Below, one piece after another: positions 10,412-21,646 of a stretch of DNA of 64,000 nucleotides. The notes below the pieces were generated by a model. The model searched no databases and was not told the DNA's origin. It saw nothing but the letters and a program-made list of their open reading frames with translations. Within the stretch, counting starts at the first letter, position 1, and the number at the start of each line of letters is the position of its first letter. Location of the stretch: assembly GCA_015345905.1 (NCBI GenBank), contig JADDTR010000006.1, forward strand, positions 746,513-810,512, read 5' to 3'. The position numbers and the translations under genes are program-made. The stretch comes from Aotearoamyces nothofagi (taxonomy: Eukaryota > Ascomycota > Leotiomycetes > Leotiales > Tympanidaceae).

Positions 10412-12110
10412 TCACGCCAGCATTAACTTTGCCCCAGTCCGCTCTAATATGTCCATCCAATCAACATCTGCACCTCCCCTCCCCCTAATTCCACAGCTCT
10501 TCAGTCTCCAAAGTTCCTCCAGCACCTCAATTGCGCGCTTGATATTTCCAAATCCTCTATGCTCGAGCATAGTCTGCAATCGCATCCGTAACATCTCGAT
10601 CTGAGCCGGGTCCGCCGTCTCTCCACCCGCCATGAAGAGGGGAAATAGCATACTGCACTCAGGTAGCGATGTCAACGATATGGAGGCGATGTGTGATAAC
10701 AGAATCGCAACCTGGGCATCGATCCTCGCTGCTATCTCGGAGAGCGAGTAAGCGTGCGGGAATAGGGCGTTTAAAGTATGTAGCTGCCGCATTTTGCGGT
10801 AGAGATATATCAACGCGGCGCATCGATAAGCCTCGGCTAGCGCCACGAGTCCAGATTGGACGGCTGGAGGACATGCCCAACCTTGAAGCTGACCTTCAAG
10901 GGAGAGGAAATGTGCGCGAAGGCTGGCTTCCTCAACAGGCTTGATATCTTCCAGAGAGATTTCTGATGATTCTTTGTCGAGGATCATGTACGATACATGT
11001 TCCTCTGTTGGCGATGTATTCAGGCAGCTGACCTCAGATATTAGTCCCAGAATCCGCGAGCCTACACCGACATAAGAATCCACAACTTCAATATCTTCAT
11101 GAAGCCAGTACACGCCCTCAATCAAAGGTGCCTTTCCAGAAACGACACTGCTCAAGACATCGTGATACGCAAAGTTGCGTAGCAGCCACTCCCCATCTAG
11201 AGTGTTCATAAGTGCCTGCGGACCGTATATAGTCCGGCCAAGGCCTCGTCTTCGCGCAGACAGAATAATATGTTTGGCTCCAACGAGATGTTCGTACCAT
11301 AGCGCGGTATCACCAAGTGCGATTTCCGTCCCACAAAGAACAAGGCAGGCAGCTAGATTAGTTTCCTGGACTGTGATATCCTCCTCGTGGATTGCTAGCG
11401 AGTTTGCGACGTTCCGAAAAGCAATCGATTGCTTTTCAAGCGCAGTAGTAAGGTACGAGGAATGAAAGCATGCGAGATGTGCGGAGGACCAAGCCACGAT
11501 ACTGTGAAGTAATGGTGGTGATTCTATAGCCATAGGTAGGAAAACTGAAACAATATAATTAGTACTTGCGATCGTGCATTGTAGAGTAGATATAAACTCA
11601 CCAGAGAGGAATGAATTATTTTCGTGGTTCGTGGATAGCATGGTGCTCAAAACCTGCGTGTAATATTTCAACAGGTAGCGCCTCCCACTCGCGCCTTGCC
11701 CATCAGCATATATCGAAAGTTGCATAGAATCCGGTATTCTAGCCACTTCTATTGTCGGGGATGCCGGTGCTTGTAGACTATCTGATTGCACATCGAATGA
11801 GTTGCTTCTGTGGGCACTGGGAGGTTTAGGAAGCTGTCTTGGACTTTCGCGCACGCATTCGAGGTTGAGTCGCCGGCAATGACCGCATATTGGGTACGTG
11901 TTCTCGTCACATTTCTTCCGTCTGCTGGATATTAGCCAGCCGTATATAATCAGAGGGCAGCCGTCTCTCTTACCTCTGCCGACACGTCAAGCATCCTGTC
12001 CGTTCTCGCGTCGTTCCGCTCCGTTTTTTTATGCGCCGCGTCGGAGGGTTCGCAGCCTCGGGGGAGGTATCTGAAGATGCATTCTCCAATGGCTGAGGGA
12101 CGGTTGCCAT
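10412..12110 (-). CDS. Zn2Cys6 transcription factor
   Basis: Three exons (12110-11974, 11921-11602, 11544-10412) give 529 residues. The first splice (52-base intron) rebuilds the zinc cluster CLTCRQRRKKCDENTYPICG followed by HCRRLNLEC, spacing CX2CX6CX7CX2CX6C. The second intron (57 bases, acceptor TTTCAG) lacks stops and is a multiple of three, but removing it gives SFLSVFLPMAIESPPLLHSI, the usual start of the second type of fungal-specific regulator domain (PF11951-like), so splicing is the better reading. An upstream in-frame start at 12188 would add a hydrophobic leader that makes little sense for a nuclear protein, so I chose the Met at 12110 (MATVPQP). The gene sits between an amidase and a copper amine oxidase and may regulate both. 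This role is inferred from position. Confidence 0.88.
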
Positions 12111-12486
12111 GGCCAAATTCAGGACCGAATGAGAGTATAAGACGGCCAGGATCAGGTGAGCAGGGAAGAGAGGGACAGTCGGTCTCAAATAAGAGTCAAA
12201 CGTTATCTTCTCCGATGGTTCCTTTGGTGTTGATAAGGGACAGCCTGCTCCACTAAAGAATGTTCGGTGATTGGTGGCAGCCTGCGCAATAGGCCCAAAC
12301 CCTTGTCTGTAGGCAAGGCACCTTGGTGATTGCTAAGCCCAGAAGAGAACAAAGACCAAGCTCGGAGACCTACAACACCATCGGCAATTGAATCTGAGTT
12401 ATCCGGTAGGTTTCTAAATATCTTACTCTATAAGCAATCCGGAGTTCCTTCTATATGTCATAATGGCATCATCAGCTTCACGTTCA
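12111..12486. other. Promoter of the Zn2Cys6 gene and 3' flank of the amine oxidase
   Basis: The 376 bases lie between two genes transcribed in the same (leftward) direction. They must hold the regulator's promoter and the amine oxidase terminator. No distinct motif was identified. Confidence 0.5.
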
Positions 12487-14681
12487 TCATACACAAACGC
12501 ACTTCTCCTTCGTCTCCTCGACCAAAACACTCCTGTTCTCCACCTGGTTGCTCGGCCTGACATCAATCCCCGGATTTCTGTCGAAGAAATTCACCGGCTT
12601 CAAGAGCACTGTCATCCTCTCCTCCGGCATAACAGGCCAGTCCTCAACCCTCGGGTTATGCGTTGTACCAAAAGTATGCCAAAGCACAATATCCTTATCC
12701 CTGACACTAAGCGTCTCTTCTCTTCCTTTAATCCATGAGGCAATACCCTCGCCTCCTGAGGATTGCATCGTGTGGTTACCGGCGCTGTAGAGCTCGCCGT
12801 CGTGGTATTGTGTTACCCAGAAAGCGTGGTCGGTGAATTCGGAACGCTGTGCGTGGAATGAGGTAGGGTGCGACAGCAGCATTTGTGAGTAGTGAGGCAC
12901 GATTTCGTAGGCGACAGGCGTGCCGGAGACGGAATTGATGGAGGATTCGTTAATGATTCTGAAGGTACGCCCTTTAGTTACATCGGTGTCGAGGGGTGTT
13001 TCTGTCTCAATTATCTTCTTGATTGTAGTGTATCCAACACCAAAGGGGTTGTGTATTGAAGGGTCGTCGAGTGGCATTGCATGGGATTCTGTGACGGCTA
13101 GAGAGTTATTTGGTCCATCGAGAGCTGGATCGATCCTTAGAGAGAACAGATGTTGATGGTAAGGCGCCATGACACCAGGGGCTATGATTGTTCCATATGG
13201 AACAGAATGTTGCAAGTCGATAGGATTGGTAGATAGGATACCAGTAGCACGTACCTCGTACCTGATTCCTGCTGCTTGAGTAAAGTGGAACGCAAATATA
13301 TATTCATAGTTCCCCACTGTTATAATTGACTGTAGAACCAAGACTCGAGATCGAGCAACAATCGCATTATTCGTTCGATAGTTAGTATGCTTCCAAAGGA
13401 TACCGTCATCAACCTCATGGCAGCAAATCACATTAGGCATCTTCACCGGCTCTCCCTTCAACGTGTGGTGATATCCATCAAAGTATCTGATGGTGCCTAA
13501 GCAGTCACAGCCTACACAAAATAAGCATTTGAACATCCCCCAGACCCGAGAATGCGCACCTAGCTGCAGGTTATTGGCATTGACTCCCGCGCCATTATTT
13601 CCCAGATCGAAGGCCGCCTTTCGCGGATACGGTGCTCGACTATCACCGTACGGCACAAACATTTCCGAGAGGCTCAGCCTATAGAACAAACTTCTGCCAT
13701 CGTAAGTAACGTCGTGAATTGTCATACCCTCTCTATAATTGAACCCCACTCTCAGCTGCCACTTCTCCCAGCTAACAAGATTACCTTCCGTTTTGAAGGA
13801 TGGTCCATCCGGCTGGACGACAATATAGGGCTTCGTCGACGTGCGTTTCTCGCCTACAAGGCCAGGATGATATTCGCTGCCCGTGTGGATCTTCTGCCTG
13901 TCGTACTTCTTCACGGTCTTGTGGTCGACCACGAGCATCCGGTCGTCGACGCTGCTTGGGAGCTGTAGGATCTTCATCACTCTGCGCTCTTCGGACATCT
14001 CGGCGGCGATGTCGAGGGGGTAGGCAAAGTGGTTTGCGTCGAGGTGGGGGCTGAGCCGCATGTAGAAATAGCACTGCCAAATAATGAGCTGCATTGTTCT
14101 AGGATAATCCGTGACGGCTCCGAGGCCATATGATTGATGATTTAGGAACCCTTACCATGATGATCCGCTTGCTCATATCCTCCATGCCATCGGTGCCATA
14201 AGTCCATGGCTCAACACAAACGACCGCATCCTCAGGGAGCTCCATAGCTTTAATTACTTTCTTGACTTCCGGGTCAGCGAGACAAGCCAATTCGCTCCTC
14301 GTGCTCTCTTCGCCATCGGTATACGATTGCTTTCCTTGCAGATCCTTCTCTTCCCCCAACTCTTGTGTATTGATGTCTACTGTAACTTCCCGAAACTTCA
14401 CAGACGAGTCCACGTAGAACTGCATGAGAGCCGTCCGCGGCGGAGGTGGTGGTAGACTCTTTGACAGCCGCCTGGCTTCAAGATAGGGGAACAGGAGCGC
14501 CTTTGCAGGCTCGAGGAGGGTGATTAGGCGGAATATTATGTTGTTTTGTGGGTACGATGCTTTGAGGATCTTGGCCGCCTGTTGATATGTTAGAAAGTTA
14601 ACTGCACCCAAATATCCTGAGACGATGCAGTACCAGAGATATCTCCTCCGGCGACAGAGGATCTAGAGGATGAGGAGCCAT
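12487..14681 (-). CDS. Copper amine oxidase (topaquinone type)
   Basis: Four exons (14681-14634, 14578-14156, 14073-13560, 13511-12487) give 669 residues, the family norm. The enzyme oxidises primary amines to aldehydes, releasing ammonia and hydrogen peroxide. Exon 1 encodes MAPHPLDPLSPEEISL, a typical fungal start, and joins to AAKILKASYP. The tyrosine converted to topaquinone is in VGNYEYIF (NYEY). The catalytic Asp lies in AFDLGNNGAG. Copper-binding His residues are in YHQHLFSLRID and the late THNPRVEDWP block. The 48-base intron at 13559-13512 is stop-free and a multiple of three; its removal restores LQLGCDCLGTIRYF, so it is judged a real intron. No C-terminal SKL-type peroxisomal signal is seen (the protein ends in KCVCV). 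Several GATA sites lie 220-390 bases upstream, fitting nitrogen control, and a regulator and an amidase lie downstream. Confidence 0.95.
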
Positions 14682-14899
14682 GTTGGCAAGATCCAAGTAT
14701 CTCTAGACGGACGACCTAGAGATCTTATGGATATTTCAATAGAGCAGAGAACATTGGCTACAAACAAATACTAATACGAGCTTATATACCGTAGTTGCCC
14801 GACCTCAAAAACCACTCGCCGACACGCCAAGTCGCCGTCAGTTACAGCTCTCTCGGTGCGCCAATAACGCCGGCGCAGCTGTCAGCTCCAACCACCTAC

Positions 14900-15070
14900 C
14901 TTATCTATCTCCACCCCCCAACATTCCCAGCCTGAGTCCCATACGCTTCTGCAGATCGATCGCGCCCTTGACGCGCGAATAGGTAAAAACAGAACCGGGA
15001 TCCCGCCGTGCCCGCGCCTTATCTTATCGAAGCGGCGGCGGGGAAGTTGAGATAAGAACGAGCAGATAGA
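14900..15070 (-). promoter_or_regulatory. GATA-factor (HGATAR) site cluster upstream of the amine oxidase
   Basis: Matches on either strand are CTTATC at 14900-14905, CTATCT at 14905-14910, CTTATC at 15018-15023 and 15023-15028, AGATAAG at 15050-15056 and AGATAG near 15064. Six sites in about 170 bases is well above the roughly one half expected by chance for this motif. In fungi, AreA/Nit2 sites of this type control amine and amide use. Position and density are observed; binding is inferred. Confidence 0.55.
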
Positions 15071-15239
15071 CAGTCCAACCCTCCTGTACCTGACTACCCG
15101 GGTAGCCTTGCACACAAGACACGACTCGGCAGCCCAGCCTCTCGGGGTTCCATCAGCAGAGCAATTAAAGTTACAGCATCAAGAAAAAGCAGCAGTACAA
15201 ATTGGGTAGAGGAAGTGTTCATCGCTTCCGAACAGCAAC

Positions 15240-17040
15240 CCTCCAACTTTGAAATAGAATAACTCAACAATGCTATAATATAATTGAATGAAATAAGATA
15301 TAGATAATTGATTGGCTGATTAAGTTTAATATTTAACAGACCTGTCTTTTGCTTTAATGTATAGAACAATTCTTTTATATATACTCTAAGACAACTTTTC
15401 CAAAACTTCCCTTTTAATCTTTGGCTATTTATCTCTCAATATCTCCTCTATTTAAGCAATATTTCTAATTCTATATTATTGTTCTACTATTGAATTCTTA
15501 ATCTACTTCTAAAGATTCTCAATAGAAGTTAAATCTAGAGACTAAATAGACTATTCTAGAAGATAAACCTTTTGAAACTTCTTATATTCAGTTGGGATTT
15601 TTATAAAGTAATACTTTACTCTATCTTCTTATAAATAGATAGATAACTTTAATTAATTAAACTTTCTTTATATCTTCTTATAAAAGAAAATAAAGAATAG
15701 TTTAAATATTTCTTTAGTATAGTAAGTTTATTTTATTCTAGTTATTTTTTTTAAAATTATCAATAGATCTAATTCTATAAAATAAAATAAATCTAAACTA
15801 ATACTAAAGTTCTACTACTTTTAAAAGTTGATTTTAAGTTCTTTTTAAAATATTCTTTTTCTAATACTCTTATAATATAATAATTATATCTATTATATCC
15901 AATCTTAAATATAGATTTATCTGATTAATAAACTTTTATTCTATTAAGTAATAAATTACTAGAGACAATTTTATACTACTTTAATTGTTATAATTTATAT
16001 TTTGATTTAAGAAATAGTTTATATCTTAGCTTATATTATACTTTTCTATTATATTTTAATATATTCTTTATAGTATTTTAATAGAGCTAATTTCTATATT
16101 TATTTAATATTGTTAATATAGCTAATAGAATAAAAGTTTTATTATAAAACTATATTTTACTAATCTTTTACTTTATATACTAGATAATAGAACTGATTAT
16201 TAATCTAGAAATATAAACTAAGTCTTCAATCTTCTTTAGTCTCTTTCTATCTCTATAGTAAGTTTAAATTTATACTTTTACTATTAATATAATTTTACAA
16301 CAAATAATATTTAGTTTAGAAGATATTTAATAGTATAGTAATATATTTTCATTTTAATATATAACTATATACTATATAATAGACTGTTATTTATTATTAT
16401 TTATATTATAATTTTAGCAAGAATTACTTCTAATATTTAATTTATATAAATTGATAAGATATTATAAGATAGATATAAGTTGATAAAGAAATAGAGTAGA
16501 AAAGAGTTATAGTATAATAAATCGATTTTATTATATATATAATCTAGAGATTATATAATCAATTAAAGATTATATAACTTACTTCTAATTATATAATTTA
16601 CTTTTGGTTATATAAGTTAACTAAGTTTACTAAATAAGCTTACTAAACTAAGTATTCAAGAGGCTTTATCTCTTAGAATATTCTTCCTTCTTTAAGTATT
16701 AAAGACCTTGCTATTTAGATTCCTCTATCAATATAATTATTATATATAAAGAGACTATTATTAAACTAGATCTATTATTTAAATCTAGAGTTAAAAGAGA
16801 CTTATTTACTTTTCTCAATTGTTTATCAATTCCTTATATTCTCTTCTCTACCAACTTTAAATATCTAAATTTCTAAATTCAATCTATCTACAATATACTA
16901 AACAACAAAAACTCTATCTATTTATCAATTCTTTATTTCTTATATCTCCTCTTCTATTAACTTTAAATTTTTAAACTTAATTTAAACTCAATCTAAATCT
17001 ATCTACAATATACCAAACAACAAAAACCCTATCTATTTAC
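15240..17040. repeat. AT-rich, CpG-depleted block, probably RIP-degraded repeat
   Basis: The block is overwhelmingly A and T, and I found only one CpG between 15361 and 17040. TpA is very frequent. There is no open frame of note on either strand. This is the signature of repeat-induced point mutation acting on a former repeated element. The original family cannot be recognised and I do not assign one. The right border is sharp: the sequence becomes ordinary and GC-containing at about 17040. The left border is gradual from about 15240. Confidence 0.75.
16816..17034. repeat. Two degenerate direct copies of a roughly 105-115-base unit
   Basis: The segments 16816-16918 and 16920-17034 share the same order of short words: TTTATCAATTC, then TTATAT-CTC, AACTTTAAAT, CAATCTATCTACAATATAC and AAACAACAAAAA followed by CTATCT. 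Differences are mostly C/T, with a small insertion in the second copy. They lie at the right end of the AT block, next to its sharp border. Confidence 0.7.
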
Positions 17041-17678
17041 CGATTTGCTGATTTCTTCTCCCACTGCGTCAAAACTGCAACTGCAAGGGAAAAAATATAG
17101 AGTAAAAAGATATATTCACGATGCGCCGAGCGGCGGAAGATCTCTCGCGATTATCTGATCGATTAGATTAGATTAGATTAGATACCACACCTCGCACCCC
17201 GGCACCTCGCACCTCGCACCCCGGCACCTCGCACCTCGCACCTCGGACCCCGGCACCAAACCAAGCCAAGCCACACCAGCCAAGCCACACCAAACAACCC
17301 CTCCACTCCCCCCCCCCCCTCTCTGCCTTTCCCAATAATAACATCCCGGGCCAGAGCAGAAGAACAAAACAGATCAGACACCACACCCAAATCACAACAC
17401 CAGGCAATACGCGTAGACATTAAAACATAGGACAGGCAGTGTTCGATTCTCACGGCTGGCTAGCTAGCTAGCTAGCGCTGAAGGCCAAGGGTAATCATAC
17501 TTTCAATCTCTCAACTAATCCAAGCACTATCTATTGCGTCGCGTAGAGAAAATGCTATGCCAGTCCCAGGATATACCCCCCCCTTAAGCGCCATGCGTCT
17601 ATAAATCTAAACACCGCCTCTGCTCTAATTTAGGAATTCCAGAACTTTTGTCCATCCCCCACTAGCGAAATCCAGATT
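17041..17678. other. Non-coding stretch with short tandem repeats, 3' side of malic enzyme
   Basis: A (GATTA)n run lies near 17160-17183, followed by an irregular array of CACCTCG/CACCCCGG units to about 17255, a C homopolymer near 17309-17320 and a (GCTA)n run near 17456-17476. Open frames through it are translations of these repeats. The 3' untranslated region of the malic enzyme gene must lie in its right part. Confidence 0.6.
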
Positions 17679-19980
17679 CTAAAACTTTGGATCATAAACC
17701 TGCTTCTTGATCCAGTTGGTCAATGCAACATCTCCCCACTCTTCCCACTCATGCCATGTGTCGTCGGGTAAGAGACTGACACCTGCGCGTCTTGCTGACT
17801 TCATGACTTCTTTTGCGACGACAACGCTAGCGTCGCGCACGCGTTGGATCTTGGGGTAGATGAGACCCATTTGGATTTCTTCAGGGTTCAAACAGCCGGC
17901 AAGGGCTGCGGCCGACGTGTACACCATGTCGTCTGTTATGCGCGAGGCTTTGGAAAGGATGGATCCCAGACCGAGACCAGGGAAGACATAGACGTTGTTG
18001 CCTTGGTTGGGGTAGTAAGTGGTGACCTGATCGCCAATCTTGGTGGTCAAAGGAGAGAACGGCGAGCCAGACGCGAAGATTACACTGCCTTCTGTCCACA
18101 TTACGGCCTACATGATGTTAGACATAGCATACTAAGGATGAGCGATGAGAACTTACCTGTTCGAAAGTACACTCAGCTTTGGTCAAAGGATTGCTCAAGG
18201 GGAATAAGATTGGTCTTCTTTCGGGCCCTCCTGCATCGACAGATGCCTTAAATGCACGGATTATGGGCTCTGTGAAGACGCCATGTTGGGCACTCAAGCC
18301 AACAAGGGCAGTTGGCTTGACATATTCGATAACCTCTTCCAAAGTCGGGAATTGATGGCCGTCATTATCACTTCGTGCAAAGTACTTCTTGTGTTCTGCA
18401 AGATTATCTCCACGGTCCTGCGTCACGAGGCCCTTGGTGTCAACAAGGTAGAACTTGTCCTTTGCTTCTTGCTCCGTCAGGCCACGGCGAGTGTAGAATT
18501 CTAGCAATTGCTTGGCAACACCGACACCAGCGCTACCGGCACCCATGAAGACAAGGCGTTGGTCTTGGATTGGGACATTTGATAGGTTTACTGCGCCCAT
18601 ATATCTACATGAATTAGCATGCACCTAAAAAGTATGCGACGTAGATGACATACCCTGCCAGGATGACAGCTCCGGTTCCTTGAATGTCGTCGTTGAAACA
18701 CTTCTTGTGCTTGTATCTCTCCAAGTAACCAAAGGCCTTGTCGGTCTCAAAGTCCTCGAACTGGACAAGCATTTCCGGATATACATCGTCGACAGCTTCC
18801 ATGAACTCATCCATGAAATCTTGTGCTTCAGCTGGCGAGACACGCTTCTGGCGAAGGCCGAGGTAGAGAGGATCACGGAGGTTATCCTCGTTGGCAGTAC
18901 CATAATCAAGGACAATTGGGAGGGTTTTCTCGGGATGAATACCAGCTGCGCCAGTGTATAGAGCCAGCTTGCCAATCTAGACAGCAGTTAGCGCAAGAGC
19001 TTAGCGCATGCCAAAAGTACGTACCGAAATTCCAACACCGTTGACACCGAGATCTCCTAGTCCAAGAATTCTTGAACCATCAGTGACAACGCAAATTGAT
19101 GGGTGCGCATGTGGCCAATTTTGAAGTATGGTCCGTATCGAGTTTCGCTGCTTGATAGAGATGTACAGCGCTTCAGGTCTAGTATATAACGTTGAATATT
19201 GCAGGCAAACGTCGCCAATAGTAGGGGTGTAGACTAGGGGCATGAGCTCCTCGACATTGTCGATGAGGAGTCGGTAGAAGAGGTCGGTGTTGCTGGACTT
19301 CAGAGCCGAGAGATACAGATACTTGTCGATCCCTGTCGAGCGGCTGTTGATCATCTGCATCGCGCGCATGCATTGGGTGTCCATGCTCTCCAGCGTGTGC
19401 GGGATCAAACCGCTGAGGTTTTTCGAGATTCGCTGGTCGTGGCTGAAGGATGTGCCTGTAGATGTTAGCGGGAGCTCCAACTGAGCCAATTGAGTGACGA
19501 ACCCTTATTCCAAGCCGGCTCTCTCAGCACCTGATACCCCCTCGCCATATACTCGGGCGTGTACTCGGTGGCCTGGGGCTGGGTGATGGTGCAGGCATAC
19601 CGCTTGGGGGTGTAGCCTCTCAAGGTATCCAGCGAGGCCTTCTTCATCTCGGCCTCGAGTGCCGCAGTGTCTACGAGAGAGACGGGGGTGAGGCTGGAAG
19701 CCCGAGTGGCAGAGGCAGACACAGCTGCGAGTTTACTGGAAGTCGACATGTTCACCGAGGACGCACTCGATATCGAGGACGGAGACGAAGATCTCACCGT
19801 GCCTGCGGGAGTGGGGAAGGACGAGGTCGACGCGGATGTAGATGCAGATGTATTTGCGCTGTAGGTGTACGAAGCCATTTCGTGCGTGGATGGGAGAAGC
19901 GATGCGGAAAGAGGAGAGGGCGGGCAGGGCCGAGATTTAACAGCAGCTCTCAGGGAGTGTCGAGTGCAGGCGGCAATCAT
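17679..19980 (-). CDS. NAD-dependent malic enzyme
   Basis: Five exons (19980-19503, 19455-19025, 18976-18654, 18604-18157, 18107-17679) with introns of 47-49 bases give 702 residues. Malic enzyme decarboxylates malate to pyruvate with reduction of NAD(P). The N-terminal malic domain has PLVYTPTIGDVC and the SRILGLGDLGVNG block; the signature FNDDIQGTGAVILAG spans the third splice; the NAD domain shows FMGAGSAGVGVA, FPLSNP and the SGSPF motif. The first residues (MIAACTRHSLRAAVKSRP) are basic and Ser/Ala-rich, which fits a mitochondrial presequence. A long Ser/Thr/Ala-rich low-complexity segment then runs to about residue 100, which makes the protein longer than the usual 550-600 residues. A start at a later Met (MASYTYSAN, residue 35) is possible. 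The fungal mitochondrial NAD form is the best guess; cofactor choice is not proved by sequence. Confidence 0.95.
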
Positions 19981-20860
19981 GATGGGAGACAGGAGGGAGA
20001 GGAGGGGGGAGGGGAGGAGAGGAGAGGAGAGGAGAGAGGAGGTCTAGGCGCAGTCACAGCGCAGGCAGTGGTGGTCGGGACTTGTCGGGCGGGCTGGAGA
20101 GTGGTTTGATGGCCAGTTTCATGGCTCAGTGGAAGCTTATGAGTCGCGCGAAGAGTCAGTCAAGCCCTCCGCCATGGCAATTGGCAGGCGCAGAGAGAGC
20201 TATGCCGGCCCTTCGCGGCCCTTTCGCTCGCTGCCGCAGCGGGTCCGGAGCCTGGGTGTGGCGCGTTCAGGGCGTTCAGGGCGTTCAGGGCCCTACCGCC
20301 GCGGCGGGAAGGGAACGGAGCCGTAGCGCTGTGGCTTGTCTCACGCCGCGACGGGCAGGAACAGCGCTGGGGCGCCCTACGGAAAGTGGCCGAGCTGCGC
20401 TGGAGCGCGCTGGAGCGCCCTGGAGCGCCCTGAAGCACCCGACTCCTGCCGGCTCGCCCGCCCAAAGCCCTCTGTCGGCCATCCTGCCTGGGCCCTGACG
20501 TGGTACGGTGGGATGACAGCGCCTGCTGCCCCCTAGAGCAGGCGCGACGGCGAGCCGCAATGTCCGAATCCACCCGACACCGTGAATCACCAGCGACCCG
20601 TCTTCCGCAGTCGACCTGACCTGGCCGGGCCAGCCCAGGCATCGATTGTTTGCGGTGTTGAGCTGGCTGGCTGGGTTACGGGCGGTACTGCCACATCTCG
20701 GGCGCAGTGCGGAATGGAGCCTGGCACCGACTGCGGGCACTGGCTTGCTCCTGGCGCAGACGCGCAGTCGGCCGTGTCGCCCTCTCTCTCACCACCGTCT
20801 GCGCAATTGAGGCTATCCTCGTCGCCCTGCGCTGTCGACCGCTGCTGGCTTGTCCTTGCC

Positions 20861-20900
20861 CTGCCCTGCCCTGCCCTGCCCTGCCCTGCCCTGCCCTGCC
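20861..20900. repeat. (CTGCC)8 microsatellite
   Basis: Eight perfect tandem copies of CTGCC. Confidence 0.95.
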
Positions 20901-21589
20901 TTCTCACGAGAACCCCGTCCTTCGGCCCTTCCTGCCGTGGTTCTCGCGAAGCCGGGCCGAGCTGGGCGCACTGTGCTGCACTTGGCTTCCCCGACGGACA
21001 CCCGCTGGGCCTCTCTCCATTCCATCCATTCCACTACGTCTTGCGAGTCATCACCACCACCGCAACTGTCGTCGCCTCAGCTTCCCGACGCCGGCCAAAG
21101 GGCTTGGGATCTCCCAAAATAGCCCCCTGGATCTCGATCTCGATCTCGTTGTAGGGGTTGTTTACTATGGGTTTGCAAGCACAGCACAGCCGGGTCTCAG
21201 AAGACATTGCACTCGTCGTATAGAGGAATCCAGTCCTTGTCCAGCTCCGTTGCAGCGTGGACAACACGCCATAGAGTCGGTGGTCAATGAGGTGGTCAAT
21301 GAGGTAACTTGCCCACATTACGAGTTGCCCTGTTCTAGTTTAGCGATCCGTCCGCGAGCAGTCCGCGGTCAGTCCAGCGATGGCAGTCCCTAAAGCCCTA
21401 AAGAGAGCAAAACTTCCAGGCTGGCTCGCTCTGGGTTACGGGAGGGGCCTCTCGTTATTCCCATGCTATTCCCATTTTCTCGCCCTCTTCCCACCCCATC
21501 TGATCTCGTGACCAGCAAACAGCATGCGCATTGAGACTCGACGCGACTCTAGACTCTGCGACTCTGCTCTGCAGCTTGTAGCCCAAACT

Positions 21590-21646
21590 CCATCACCCAT
21601 CACCCATCACCCATCACCCATCACCCATCACCCATCACCCATCACC
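21590..21646. repeat. (ATCACCC)n heptamer array
   Basis: About seven to eight perfect tandem copies of a seven-base unit lie in a gene-free region. The unit is C-rich on one strand, but it is not the common TTAGGG telomere repeat of filamentous fungi. Confidence 0.95.

Noticed and set aside
12110-12188. Upstream start for the second Zn2Cys6 regulator
   Set aside because: The extra 26 residues form a hydrophobic leader unsuited to a nuclear factor; the Met at 12110 gives a normal N-terminus.
13512-13559. Reading the amine oxidase without the 48-base intron
   Set aside because: Read-through is open, but it inserts 16 residues into the conserved LQLG-CDCLG block, and the GT/AG borders are good.
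17168-17453. Frames rich in Gly, Cys and Val on the minus strand
   Set aside because: They translate the CACCTCG/CCCGG repeat array; all three frames are open for the same compositional reason.
20082-20740. Long Ala/Arg/Ser-rich frames on both strands
   Set aside because: High GC and tandem repeats keep several frames open at once; no domain or codon-use support.
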